A stretch of DNA of 53,913 bases. It comes from an uncultured Clostridia bacterium. Lineage in GTDB: Bacteria > Bacillota > Clostridia > Christensenellales > CAG-314. This document shows, piece by piece, positions 9,182-18,437 of this stretch (positions are counted from its first letter, which is position 1; each line of letters begins with the position of its first letter). Made by a program: the position numbers and the translations under genes. Location of the stretch: the NCBI GenBank assembly GCA_947623225.1, contig CANQGO010000012.1, forward strand, positions 1-53,913. Direction: 5' to 3'. Under the pieces are notes generated by a model. The model was not told the origin of the DNA, searched no databases, and saw nothing but the letters and a program-made list of their open reading frames with translations.

Positions 9182-9210
9182 ATTATAACATATTTTATCT
9201 GTTCAGGCAA
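9182..9210 (-). promoter_or_regulatory. sigma-A promoter of the 441-residue acyltransferase
   Basis: Minus-strand TTGCCT (9205-9210), 17 bp, TATAAT (9182-9187). It lies in the short space after the YfcC-type transporter gene. Confidence 0.6.
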
Positions 9211-9228
9211 GACATACTAAAAAATTTA

Positions 9229-10776
9229 TCAATATCCTATAGACGAGGCGAGCAACAGAACTGCCACGGTGAATAACAGCATAGTCAACTGTAACCCCCA
9301 CGTCCACTTGACCCATTTGCCGTAGGAGACATTCGCCATAGACAAGCCTATAAGCAATACGGGATTGGTTGGAAGTATCATATCCGTAAAACCGTCTGCT
9401 ATACAGTATGTGAGTATGACCAATGTAGAAGATATGCCCAACGCCTGAGATATTGGCAATACGATAGGCAACAGCAAGAATATCTTGGCAGAAGCGGAAC
9501 CTATGAATATCTGCAAAAACAGTATGAGCGCGTACAGCAGCAATACTATAATAAATTTGCTGTGTATACGATTCAAACCGGAAATGACATAATTCATCAC
9601 CGTATCCAACACATTGCTCTCCGCAAGTATCAGTTTGACACTGCTCGCCATGCCTATCAACAATACGGCAGGGATCATAGACAGCACACCTTTGCCAAAC
9701 CACACGAATACTTTCTTCGGTTTGTCCACCAACAGACCGGATACAAGTCCGCCTATAAGGAAACTTGCTGCAAGTATCGGTATAGCATAGTCGCTTATCG
9801 CACGTATGGCGGCTATACATACCAAAAGCACCAACTGTACCGAGAAAAATATCGCATATACGACAAAGAGTCTCTTATCCCGAGCCGTCTCTTGCCGTAC
9901 ACTCAGATCCAGCTGAGTAAGTTTCTCACGATCCACGTCATAACTGGGCGACTTGGACGGGTCCTTTGTGATGCGACGAATGTGCAAGACCAGAAATCCT
10001 ATGACAATAGCATATACACATATGAAGAATACCGCTCTCAGCCAGACTCCGTCTATCACACCTATACCGGCGAATTGGGACGCCAGACCCACGGAAAACG
10101 GATTGGTGATAGCGGCGGAGAAACCGAAACATGCCGCCATCATGCATACGCCCAACCCTGTCATGGTATCAAACCCCAGTGACAGCATAAACACTATCAT
10201 GATGGGCAGCAACGTCACCAATTCTTCGAACATACCGAAGAAACTGCCAAACGCCATGAATATCAGCGTCGCCACGCATATCACCAACATACGGCGTTTG
10301 CCGCACTTGGCAACCACCTTACGAATGAATACGGAAACGCCTCCCGTTTTCTCCATTATATTGAATACGCCGCTCATCACCAACAAAAATACGCTTATCA
10401 TGATGATAGTTACAGCATCGGAGGACGCGAATACTCTTATCGGAGCAGTCACCACTTTCCAGAATGGTATGCCTTCCGTCTTACCGCGCACGTATGTGTC
10501 GGGAATTATCGCACCTTCAGCGTCTCGCTCGAAACTGCCTTGCGGTATGAAGTAGGAGATCAGCCCGCTACACAGAATGATGGCGGCAAGCAAAGATACC
10601 ACCGTCACAAAAGATTTGACGCTTATAGAGGAGAATGAGCGTTCTACCCCCCCCCGTATGACTTTTTTACGGTACAGGAGTATTCCGATAACCACCACTT
10701 CCGCAATAAGTGCCAAGCCGAATACCCAACTCAATACAGTATCGGCTATACTTGTCAACAATAAATCAACTCTCAT
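9229..10776 (-). CDS. YfcC-family (C4-dicarboxylate-carrier-like) membrane transporter
   Basis: A 515-residue polytopic membrane protein with 11-13 hydrophobic segments. It matches the YfcC/DcuC-like (PF03606) pattern, with NIMEKTGGV and VGLASQFAGIGVIDGVWLR mid-protein and the late GSASAKIFLLLPIVLP and ADGFTDMILPTNPVLL helices. Proteins of this family are secondary carriers, often for dicarboxylates, amino acids or peptides; the substrate is unknown. A frame 28 codons longer exists, but the ATG at 10774-10776 overlaps the stop of the upstream TVP38-acyltransferase gene (ATGA), implying translational coupling, so it is preferred. A run of nine G residues lies at codons 41-44. Confidence 0.8.
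   Translation of the reverse strand: MRVDLLLTSIADTVLSWVFGLALIAEVVVIGILLYRKKVIRGGVERSFSSISVKSFVTVVSLLAAIILCSGLISYFIPQGSFERDAEGAIIPDTYVRGKTEGIPFWKVVTAPIRVFASSDAVTIIMISVFLLVMSGVFNIMEKTGGVSVFIRKVVAKCGKRRMLVICVATLIFMAFGSFFGMFEELVTLLPIMIVFMLSLGFDTMTGLGVCMMAACFGFSAAITNPFSVGLASQFAGIGVIDGVWLRAVFFICVYAIVIGFLVLHIRRITKDPSKSPSYDVDREKLTQLDLSVRQETARDKRLFVVYAIFFSVQLVLLVCIAAIRAISDYAIPILAASFLIGGLVSGLLVDKPKKVFVWFGKGVLSMIPAVLLIGMASSVKLILAESNVLDTVMNYVISGLNRIHSKFIIVLLLYALILFLQIFIGSASAKIFLLLPIVLPISQALGISSTLVILTYCIADGFTDMILPTNPVLLIGLSMANVSYGKWVKWTWGLQLTMLLFTVAVLLLASSIGY
10647..10655 (-). repeat. homopolymeric G9 tract inside the YfcC-type gene
   Basis: Nine consecutive G on the coding strand (codons CGG GGG GGG GTA) lie between the first and second hydrophobic segments. 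Slippage by one base would truncate the transporter soon after, so this is a possible phase-variation tract. Confidence 0.8.
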
Positions 10777-12713
10777 TTGTTCTGACCCTGTCGGCACAAA
10801 AGTATGCTCGCCATATACCACTTGACGCAAGTGCGCTTGTCGGGCGGCACAAAGTACCAAAAATGCTCTCCTTCGTATATCTCGAAATCTTCATCCGCAC
10901 CGAACAGCAGACGATATATAGACGAGATAGGGAAGAACTTGGTGATCTGCTCTTCGCCGTCTGTACCGGTATATGTCAGTCCTTGCCTATTGAATACACA
11001 TTCGCCCTTGCCGGCACACGTCAGCTGCTTGCCGCCGCCTATGGACTCATGGTACAATGTGACCTCGTCACGCAGTTCGAATTCGGGATCGGCGTCTATC
11101 TGCTCTTGCATCTGCGCCAATTGCCAGTGGTACCACTGTTGGTGATTGTCGAAATGGCGGACGGACGAAGTGAAGTTGTATCTGTCGTCCACAGTGTCCG
11201 TGTAGCCGCACTCGCTGCACGTGATGGTGTTGCCCTGTGTGGTGAGAGTGAATTCTTTGCCGCATTCGGGGCAACGGTACAGTATATTTTCCAAACCCTC
11301 GGCGAGATCGCCCTGAGGATAATGCATATCGGGATGCTCTGCCAGCCAGTCAAAATCGTTGTAGTCCAGTACGTCCAGCACACGCTGTTCGAACTGCTCG
11401 AGAGTATCTTTGACGCTCTCGCCCTTAGCATAGAGCAGGCTCAGCTCCGCCTCCACCGTAGAACCGCGACGGATATAACGCTTGTTGTTTTTGCGAGCCC
11501 ACTTGGGCATGGCAAGGTAATCTCCGCCGAACTTGATGGTGTATATAGCGGCATTGGCACCCATCTTGCGCAGGAAACTCATAGTCCCCGGCTGAATATC
11601 TTCGAAGTCGCCCGCAGTGGACAGACGTGCCTCGGGGCATATGACCAATACGCCGTCATTCTTTATAACAGTCAGGCAATTGCGTACATTTTCCACGTCT
11701 GCGCTGAACATACTCTTGGGAATACAACCCAGACGTTTCAACAGATTGCCCAACTTTTTCTCATAGAAGTACTGCCGCGAACTGACAACGTGCGGCTTCT
11801 CCTTGCTGAGTAACATGGAAAAGTACATGAAGTCTATAAAAGAACCATGATTGCACAGCACCACGGCAGGTCTTTCCAATTTGTCAATATCATTACGCTT
11901 TATCTTGCACTTGACGCGTCGTCTCAACCAACACTTCAATCCTGCGAACATGATGGCGTTGAAAAATGCGTTTGGTTCTTTTACCTTGGTAGCGGAAGTA
12001 TAGTTGAATTGCTTCTTGGCAAAGCGGTTGAGCCAGCTAAATACCTTCGCACGAAACACATACAGCATCACTATCGCGACTATCAAGACGGCAAGTATCA
12101 CTAATGACACTATCCAATTGTTTGTGCTTATGTGACCCAGCAATACGCCTATCATTACCGACGGCAATGCGCCCAACGTTGTCAAAATGATATACTTGGG
12201 GTAACGAGTATTCAAAGATGCCGTGAAAAAACATATAAGCCCGTAAGGTATCGCCGGCAGGAAATACAGTATGAAGATAAGTAACGCCACCCTTTTGGAA
12301 CTGCGCAGTACGTCGAAGTCTACCTCTATCTTTTTCTGGAAATATTCTCCGAGCCTGTTACCGTATACCTTATACAGTATATATATGACCGTATTACCTA
12401 TGAATACTCCTGCCATACATATACCTAAGCCGATCCACGGTCCATAGGATATGCCCGCCAACACCTGCACAGGCTCTGCCGGCAAAAATGTCAGCACCAC
12501 TTGCAGCATGGACAACGATCCGAACACCACCATGCCCTTCCAGCCTAGTGACTGTACGTCCTGCAGTATCTGTTCTATCGGTGCTCCGCCGAATATGTCT
12601 ACGATAACGCGCCTGTTGTCTCCGCTGAATAGCAAAGCCAGCAATCCCGCCAACAGCAACACAAACACAACACCTGTAATGATTCTTCGTTTAAGTTTCT
12701 TTGTCTTGACCAT
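10773..12713 (-). CDS. TVP38/DedA-type membrane domain fused to PlsC-like acyltransferase, zinc ribbon and C-terminal module
   Basis: A 646-residue multidomain protein. Residues about 10-30 are one hydrophobic segment. Residues 55-220 match the TVP38/TMEM64 (VTT/SNARE-associated) membrane domain (FLPAEPVQVLAG, YFLPAIPYGLICFFTA). Residues about 255-470 are a PlsC-like acyltransferase with NHGSFID at 288-294. Near 500-525 lies a CPEC...CSEC zinc ribbon. The rest is a beta-rich module homologous to that of the gene at 7795. VTT-domain proteins include lipid scramblases/flippases, so a protein that both moves and acylates lipids is an inference. It is translationally coupled to the YfcC-type gene. 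A weak promoter (TTGAAA, 17 bp, TAATAT) may lie just upstream. Confidence 0.82.
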   Translation of the reverse strand: MVKTKKLKRRIITGVVFVLLLAGLLALLFSGDNRRVIVDIFGGAPIEQILQDVQSLGWKGMVVFGSLSMLQVVLTFLPAEPVQVLAGISYGPWIGLGICMAGVFIGNTVIYILYKVYGNRLGEYFQKKIEVDFDVLRSSKRVALLIFILYFLPAIPYGLICFFTASLNTRYPKYIILTTLGALPSVMIGVLLGHISTNNWIVSLVILAVLIVAIVMLYVFRAKVFSWLNRFAKKQFNYTSATKVKEPNAFFNAIMFAGLKCWLRRRVKCKIKRNDIDKLERPAVVLCNHGSFIDFMYFSMLLSKEKPHVVSSRQYFYEKKLGNLLKRLGCIPKSMFSADVENVRNCLTVIKNDGVLVICPEARLSTAGDFEDIQPGTMSFLRKMGANAAIYTIKFGGDYLAMPKWARKNNKRYIRRGSTVEAELSLLYAKGESVKDTLEQFEQRVLDVLDYNDFDWLAEHPDMHYPQGDLAEGLENILYRCPECGKEFTLTTQGNTITCSECGYTDTVDDRYNFTSSVRHFDNHQQWYHWQLAQMQEQIDADPEFELRDEVTLYHESIGGGKQLTCAGKGECVFNRQGLTYTGTDGEEQITKFFPISSIYRLLFGADEDFEIYEGEHFWYFVPPDKRTCVKWYMASILLCRQGQNK

Positions 12714-12793
12714 AACTTTGTTCTTATACCATATTACTACATCCCCAGAAATCTTTCAAGCGTTTATGCGGAAATTTCACTTTTGTTTAATAA

Positions 12794-12825
12794 TAACAAA
12801 AACGCGCACCACTATGGGTGCGCGT
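12794..12825 (-). terminator. intrinsic terminator of the foldase-like lipoprotein gene
   Basis: A 9-bp stem (ACGCGCACC at 12802-12810 with GGTGCGCGT at 12817-12825) is followed on the minus strand by TTTTGTTATT. It lies 15 nt after the stop. Confidence 0.8.
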
Positions 12826-12839
12826 CGCTTATGTCGATA

Positions 12840-14831
12840 TTACAATTCGGAGATTATGTTCTGAATAAATTCATCAAAGTCGAACTCAAAGTCGTTGTCC
12901 TTCAGGAATTTGTCCAGACCGCTGCCGATCTTGATATACGCACTGTAATCGGCGTCTTTAAGTTTCGCTTTCTGCAGCGTCTCAAGAGCGTCTTGCGTGA
13001 GCAGATTCATCTGCGTGTCGAAGTAAGTCTTGAAAAGTTGATAGTCCTGCGTAGACGTATCCAGTCTGTCATCGTAAGTGAACGCGTTGTACACCTTATC
13101 CGAATCATACACCGTGCCGGTCAAGTAAATGATATGCACGCCGTATGTGGATACGCATAGAGTATAGTCCTTACCGCTCAAGGACACCTGTCCTTCGCTG
13201 TGAGTGACCAGATCTTCATTCACTGCCGTGTAGAATTCTTCTACCCAACTGTGCGAATAGTCTTTCCAATCCTCTCCCACATACACGACATAGTCGTATG
13301 CGGCTGTATGCTGAGCAGTGTCCGTATTGAAACGTTTCATGAGTTCGATGATGGTTTCGCTCTTGGTCTTGTCCGCCATCGCGCTCACCGTGCCGTCCTC
13401 TTTGAGCCAAGTGCCCAGTATGCCGCTCGGATTGATGACAAGCTTGTCGCCGCTCGCTGCGAATACCTTCTCTTTGGTGAACCATTGGCTCTCGTCCTCG
13501 TCGGTCTTGCCCTTCTTCTCCGTCAACGTATTGGCAGTGTCAAACAGCGTCTCGATGCTCTCGTCGTACTTATCCGACTTGAAGTATTCCGCCACTATCT
13601 CTGCCGCATACTCATTGCGCTTGGCAAGATACGCTTCCTCGCTGACTGTATCCTCGAGATTGCTCAGCAACGTGCTCTGAGTAGAGGTGAAGGGGATAAG
13701 GATATTCTTCACGAACACATAGTTCTTGGCGGCTTCGGGCAGTTTGCCTTCGGCGTCACCGTACAGGATACTGCTTGCAGACAAACTCGTGATGAAGCTG
13801 TCGAAGTTGTCGCTCACTCTGAAGTCAGCAAGTTGTGCATCTCTGAGCACTTCGAAGTTGTTCTGCAACTTGGTTTTCAGATCGGCGTCATTCTCCAAGT
13901 CCTTATACTTGTCGTAACTCCACTTGGCAAGCAGGCAACTACTGACCATATCCGCAAGTTGTCCGTCAAGGAATTCGCTTATATCGATACCGTAACTGTT
14001 GGAGATGGTTTCTTCGTATTGCTTTTTGGTGTCTTGCAATATCTGAATGTATTCATCCAACGTCAGTTGGTTCTCTTCGTCTTCCGTACGACGGTCATTG
14101 TAGGACTTGACGCGCTCTTCCGCTTGTGCCTTCTGCGCAGGTACACTCAGATCGTACACATAGGCATCCAGATTCAGTTTGGCGGACACCTCGTCATCGC
14201 CGGTACCATCTACAAGATACGGGTAGTTCTTCTCGAAATACTCGTTCGCGTCCTCGTTGACAAGATTCTGATCGCGGGTATACACAGCATAACTGTTCGT
14301 CGGCTCGCCTTTCATATCCGTCAACTCGTCGTACACGGTGAAGTCACGGGAGGTATCTTCTTCCTCTTCGGCATCGAGATCGTACTTGGCTTCTATGTTG
14401 TCATTGGTGTATTGGTCAAATGCGTTATACGCGAGATAGTTGACATACTTGACAGCATAAGCAAATTCGTCTTTGGTAAGATACTCGGCGTTGTGCACCT
14501 TCTTCTGCAATTCGGTAATGTCAGTCAATGCTTGGTGCGTAGACACATAGTCGTCTATCTGCATGTATTGCTGCACAAGCGATGACACTACCATATCGAG
14601 CAAGTCGGCGGGCTGAAGATATCCCGAACTGATATAGTAATAATAATTGTTGTAATAACTATTGAATGTATCCAGCAGTTTGCCTATAGTCACAGTCTCG
14701 TTGCCTATCTTGATGGCTTCCGAGCCGCGGTACTTGGCGATATTTCTACCCACCAGGTTGCATCCGGCGAAAACACTCAACGCAAATACAACTACCAGTA
14801 TCAACGTCAATATTTTAGTTGCTTTTCTCAT
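12840..14831 (-). CDS. secreted lipoprotein, SurA/PrsA-like foldase candidate
   Basis: A 663-residue lipoprotein. The signal peptide ends in the lipobox VFAGC with Cys24 as the lipidated residue, so the protein sits on the outer face of the membrane. It is acidic and helical, with a SurA-N-like N-terminal region (IKIGNETVTIGKLLDTF) and a parvulin-like element near residue 570 (STYGVHIIYLTG). A complete PpiC catalytic core is not obvious by eye, so isomerase activity is uncertain. Position supports the call: in many Clostridia a PrsA/SurA-type foldase follows mfd. A frame 16 codons longer was rejected because AGGAG and the signal peptide fit the ATG at 14829-14831. Confidence 0.7.
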   Translation of the reverse strand: MRKATKILTLILVVVFALSVFAGCNLVGRNIAKYRGSEAIKIGNETVTIGKLLDTFNSYYNNYYYYISSGYLQPADLLDMVVSSLVQQYMQIDDYVSTHQALTDITELQKKVHNAEYLTKDEFAYAVKYVNYLAYNAFDQYTNDNIEAKYDLDAEEEEDTSRDFTVYDELTDMKGEPTNSYAVYTRDQNLVNEDANEYFEKNYPYLVDGTGDDEVSAKLNLDAYVYDLSVPAQKAQAEERVKSYNDRRTEDEENQLTLDEYIQILQDTKKQYEETISNSYGIDISEFLDGQLADMVSSCLLAKWSYDKYKDLENDADLKTKLQNNFEVLRDAQLADFRVSDNFDSFITSLSASSILYGDAEGKLPEAAKNYVFVKNILIPFTSTQSTLLSNLEDTVSEEAYLAKRNEYAAEIVAEYFKSDKYDESIETLFDTANTLTEKKGKTDEDESQWFTKEKVFAASGDKLVINPSGILGTWLKEDGTVSAMADKTKSETIIELMKRFNTDTAQHTAAYDYVVYVGEDWKDYSHSWVEEFYTAVNEDLVTHSEGQVSLSGKDYTLCVSTYGVHIIYLTGTVYDSDKVYNAFTYDDRLDTSTQDYQLFKTYFDTQMNLLTQDALETLQKAKLKDADYSAYIKIGSGLDKFLKDNDFEFDFDEFIQNIISEL

Positions 14832-14889
14832 TTCAGTTGCTCCTACACATTGTGGCGTGTATAGGACATACCGCCACATATACTCATAT

Positions 14890-14918
14890 ATTATACATTT
14901 TTATTGCCCTGTTGGCAA
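14890..14918 (-). promoter_or_regulatory. sigma-A promoter of the foldase-like lipoprotein
   Basis: Minus-strand TTGCCA (14913-14918), 17 bp, TATAAT (14890-14895). The -35 region contains the small inverted repeat TTGCC-N5-GGCAA. The leader is about 52 nt. Confidence 0.65.
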
Positions 14919-14939
14919 GCAGTTTACCCTATTTTTGCA

Positions 14940-17900
14940 TTATTTAGTTTGAAGACCAAGCAAAAAGTTCGTCAAAGTTTCCAAAAGCCTGTCTTTTTGC
15001 ATAAAATCCGCCGAAGCAAACACGATCGAGTAGCTGTCCGACGCCAAACTTGCACGTTGCCCCTCTGCCGCCAGCGCGTCAAAGACCTCCTTGCGCATCA
15101 GGCTTTGCTTGTCCGCAAACAGCAATTCGCCACGAGAGGGCCTCACCGTCACCTTGATAACGCCTGCGCCGCTTGCCAATATTTTCAACCTGGCTATGGC
15201 GAACAAGTTGAGCACGCTCTGCGGACAAGCCCCGTATACGTCGGAGAGTTGCTGCTGCAGAGAGTCGGCCTCGTCAAGCGTATTGCAATCGGACAACTGT
15301 CTGTAGAAAGATATTCTGTCCGCCTGTAGCGGCATATAGCTCTCCGGCGCATAAGCGTCTATGTCTATTTCCAACTCTGTGGTGATTTTCTTTTCTGTTT
15401 TCTGCCCCTTCAGCTCCGACACAGCCTCTTTCAGCAAGCGCGCATACATATCATAGCCCACCTTCATGATATGCCCGTGCTGTTCTCTGCCCAGTATATT
15501 GCCGGCACCGCGTATTTCCAGATCCTTCATGGCTATCTTGAAACCACTGCCCAACTCGCTGTACTCTGTCACCGAGCTGAGTCGTTTGTATGCCGTTTCG
15601 TTCAATATCTTGTCCCTTCTGTATGTGAAGTAAGCGTAAGCCAATCTATCGGATCTGCCCACCCTGCCTCTGAGTTGATACAGTTGCGACAGCCCCAACG
15701 TATCTGCGTCTATCACTATGAGAGTGTTTACGTTTGGTATATCTATGCCGTTTTCTATAATAGTCGTACATACCAATATATCACTTTGACCGTCGGCGAA
15801 GTTCATCACGGCGTCCTCGAGTGCAGACTCATCCATCTGGCCGTGCGCCACCGTTATGCGAGCGTCGGGCATCAACTCTTGCAATCGTGCCGCATAGGAA
15901 TCTATGGTCTGCACTCGGTTGTATACACAGAATACCTGTCCGCCGCGAGCCAATTCGCGAGTAATGACGTCACATATAAGGGCTTCATTCTCCTCCACCA
16001 CATACGTCTCCACCGCTATGCGCTCCACCGGCGGCGTAGTGATAGTAGATATATCTCTTATCCCACTGAGTGCCATGTGCAATGTGCGCGGTATAGGCGT
16101 AGCCGTCATGGTGAGCACGTCCACGTTTGTCTTGAGTGCTTTGATCTTCTCTTTGTGCTCCACGCCGAAGCGTTGCTCTTCATCCAAAATGAGCAAACCG
16201 AGGCGGTTGAACTTCACGTCTTTGCTGAGCAACCGGTGCGTACCGATGATTATATCTACGCCGCCGCTCGCCACGTCCTTCAATATTTTCTTCTGCTCAT
16301 CGACGGAACGGAATCTATTGAGACACGCTACACGTATATCGAAATGAGACATACGCTCAGAGAATGTCTTGAAGTGTTGTTCCGTAAGTATAGTGGTAGG
16401 TGCCAGCACCGCTACCTGGTAACCGTTGGACACCACATCGAAGGCGGCGCGCATAGCCACTTCCGTCTTGCCATATCCCACATCCCCGACCAGAACCCGA
16501 TCCATGATCTTGTCGCCGGTGAGGTCGTGTTGTATTTCTTTCTGGCAGCGTACTTGGTCCTCCGTCGCTTTGTACGGGAAATATTGCTGAAATTCCTCAT
16601 CGAGATACTCGTCTATGTGGTATCTGAATCCGCGCGATTTTTCTCGCTCGGCGTACAATTTGAGCAAATTGATGCTCATCTCACGCACGGAAGCCTTGAC
16701 CTTGCTCTTTACCTTGGCAAAGTCCTCTCCGCCCAGACGGGACAATGCGGGATTTTCTCCGCCGGAATATCTGGTGAGCAGGTTGGCTGCGTCCACAGGC
16801 ACATACAGCCTGTCTCCGCCCTTGTACAGAACCACTATATATTCTTTATTCTCGCCGGAAGGTGTGCTGAGTTTCTGTATACCCTCACACAGACCTATAC
16901 CATGTACATCGTGCACCACGTAATCGCCCTTCTCTACAGACAGAAAGGCTTGTTTGCGACTCTTGTGTATCGCTTGACGATTCAGCCCGCGACCTATATC
17001 TCTGGTGCCTATGACCACCAGTTTATTCGTATGAGAGACGAATCCTCTCTCTATACCTACCGACAGCACCAGCGCGTCCGCCGCACCTCGTTCCAACCTG
17101 TCGGCGTCGGTGGCGTATACGCCGCAGTCCGCCAACTTATCCTTGGTAGGCTTACCGCCGTCCGTACCTGCGAATATGACCGTCTCATAGCCCAGTCGCA
17201 ACCAATTGTGTATGTCTTTTGCCAAGTCGTCCGACGCATTGGTATACGACGGGACTGCTCCCGTCTTGAACTGGTGTATCGCCTGCGGATGGAACCATTC
17301 GCTTTGGTAAGGCAGCGTCTGCAACGCCATCTGCGGCAGTTGTATACGAAACACCTCTTCTTGCGGCACCAGTGCTTTCTCGTGTATAGGCAATACTTCG
17401 CCCGCCTTGATGAGATTGGCCACACGTTGTACGTGCTCACGATAACAGAAATTCACCCTTTGACTGAGATTTTTGGGCTCGTCCCACAGCACGGTAGTGT
17501 CGTCGGGGAGATAGTCTGCCAATACCGAACTCTGCACAAACGGTACCAACCAGGAGCTATCCACTCTCCCGCCTGCCGCCGATACGCTCAGCGCAGAGAT
17601 GATCTCGCTCAGCCGAGCATGCGCATTGGGGGAAAGTTTGTTGCGAAATCTCTCCGCATACTGTTCCACCTTGCTCAAGGCGTCACTCGTCATTCCGGTA
17701 GTATCGTACAGCGGATACACGAAGAACTTATCCGTCTCACCGACAGACAAGCCTTCCTCGTCCACAATACGTATCTGCTCAACCTCATCGTCCCAGAAAT
17801 CCACTCTGTATCGCTTGCCGAAGGGCAGAGAGATATCGAATATATCTCCGCGCATGACAAATTCGCCCTCGTTGGATATACTGTCCACGCGCTTGTATCC

Positions 17901-18359
17901 GCTCGCAACAAGCCGACGCGTCAGTATAGCCGTGTCATAGCATACGTTCTTCTTGAGCGTGAAGCAGTCATCGAAGAATGTCTTTCTGTCCGGCAGATAC
18001 TGCATGAGTGCGTTAACGGTAGTCACCGCTATCTCCGCACCGGTAAGTATGCGGTACAGTGCATAGTTGCGACTGAATACGGCGTTTTTGGAAGAATTGG
18101 ACTTGTACAACAGCACGTCCTCTTTGGCAGGCAGATATACCGCCCTGCCCGGGGCAAGTGCCTCTACCGCACGCAATACGCGCTGTGCCTCTACGTAGTC
18201 TCCCGTCACATACAGACAGAACCCGTTCACGTTGGCTGCTATGAAGGGCTTCTCATTCGGCTGCACGCCAAAAGCCGCGACAAATTGTTTGTCACGGGTA
18301 TCGTTGAGCAATTGACGGTAGTATTCTGTATTGTTTACTTTGTCGAAAAAGTAGTACAT
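14940..18359 (-). CDS. mfd: transcription-repair coupling factor Mfd
   Basis: Mfd binds stalled RNA polymerase, uses a RecG-like ATP-driven translocase to push it off, and recruits UvrA for repair. The 1139-residue protein has the full layout: UvrB-homology region (residues about 1-300), RNA-polymerase-interacting CarD-like domain (LSVEKGDYVVHDVHGIGLCEG near 475), helicase motif I GDVGYGKTEVA near 617, DEEQ box (LILDEEQRFG), motif III TATPIPRTLH, motif VI QLRGRVGRSDR, and a C-terminal TRCF domain. The ATG at 18357-18359 is favoured over a GTG two codons upstream that sits too close to the GGACAGAG sequence. Mfd is encoded divergently from pth. Confidence 0.97.
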   Translation of the reverse strand: MYYFFDKVNNTEYYRQLLNDTRDKQFVAAFGVQPNEKPFIAANVNGFCLYVTGDYVEAQRVLRAVEALAPGRAVYLPAKEDVLLYKSNSSKNAVFSRNYALYRILTGAEIAVTTVNALMQYLPDRKTFFDDCFTLKKNVCYDTAILTRRLVASGYKRVDSISNEGEFVMRGDIFDISLPFGKRYRVDFWDDEVEQIRIVDEEGLSVGETDKFFVYPLYDTTGMTSDALSKVEQYAERFRNKLSPNAHARLSEIISALSVSAAGGRVDSSWLVPFVQSSVLADYLPDDTTVLWDEPKNLSQRVNFCYREHVQRVANLIKAGEVLPIHEKALVPQEEVFRIQLPQMALQTLPYQSEWFHPQAIHQFKTGAVPSYTNASDDLAKDIHNWLRLGYETVIFAGTDGGKPTKDKLADCGVYATDADRLERGAADALVLSVGIERGFVSHTNKLVVIGTRDIGRGLNRQAIHKSRKQAFLSVEKGDYVVHDVHGIGLCEGIQKLSTPSGENKEYIVVLYKGGDRLYVPVDAANLLTRYSGGENPALSRLGGEDFAKVKSKVKASVREMSINLLKLYAEREKSRGFRYHIDEYLDEEFQQYFPYKATEDQVRCQKEIQHDLTGDKIMDRVLVGDVGYGKTEVAMRAAFDVVSNGYQVAVLAPTTILTEQHFKTFSERMSHFDIRVACLNRFRSVDEQKKILKDVASGGVDIIIGTHRLLSKDVKFNRLGLLILDEEQRFGVEHKEKIKALKTNVDVLTMTATPIPRTLHMALSGIRDISTITTPPVERIAVETYVVEENEALICDVITRELARGGQVFCVYNRVQTIDSYAARLQELMPDARITVAHGQMDESALEDAVMNFADGQSDILVCTTIIENGIDIPNVNTLIVIDADTLGLSQLYQLRGRVGRSDRLAYAYFTYRRDKILNETAYKRLSSVTEYSELGSGFKIAMKDLEIRGAGNILGREQHGHIMKVGYDMYARLLKEAVSELKGQKTEKKITTELEIDIDAYAPESYMPLQADRISFYRQLSDCNTLDEADSLQQQLSDVYGACPQSVLNLFAIARLKILASGAGVIKVTVRPSRGELLFADKQSLMRKEVFDALAAEGQRASLASDSYSIVFASADFMQKDRLLETLTNFLLGLQTK

Positions 18360-18375
18360 TTGCACTCTGTCCGGC

Positions 18376-18403
18376 TACAATTATCCGTCGGATAATAATT
18401 GTA
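18376..18403 (-). repeat. imperfect inverted repeat in the mfd leader
   Basis: TACAATTATCCG (18376-18387) and its complement (18389-18403), which carries a 3-nt insertion, face each other across one base. On the minus strand the repeat begins at the mfd -10 hexamer and could form a hairpin at the mRNA 5' end or serve as an operator. Confidence 0.45.
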
Positions 18404-18426
18404 CCATAAACTGCACAAGTTGTAAA
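18398..18426 (-). promoter_or_regulatory. sigma-A promoter of mfd
   Basis: Minus-strand TTTACA (18421-18426), 17 bp, TACAAT (18398-18403). The -35 hexamer is one half of the palindrome at 18420-18437. Confidence 0.65.
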
Positions 18427-18437
18427 CTTGTTTACAA
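18420..18437. promoter_or_regulatory. palindrome shared by the two divergent -35 elements (candidate operator)
   Basis: TTGTAAAC and GTTTACAA form a perfect 8-bp inverted repeat around TT. Each half contains one -35 hexamer, leftward for mfd and rightward for pth, so one bound protein, or sigma at either side, would affect both genes. Confidence 0.5.

Noticed and set aside
10776-10860. 28-codon N-terminal extension of the YfcC-type protein
   Set aside because: It would lie entirely within the upstream coding region; the ATGA overlap gives a simpler coupled start.
13200-14585. 461-codon plus-strand frame opposite the lipoprotein gene
   Set aside because: The minus strand has a lipobox, ribosome site, promoter and terminator; the plus-strand product is a featureless shadow.
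15471-18395. 974-codon open frame on the plus strand opposite mfd
   Set aside because: It is a codon-bias shadow: the minus strand encodes a complete Mfd with all helicase motifs, while this frame has no recognisable domain or ribosome site.
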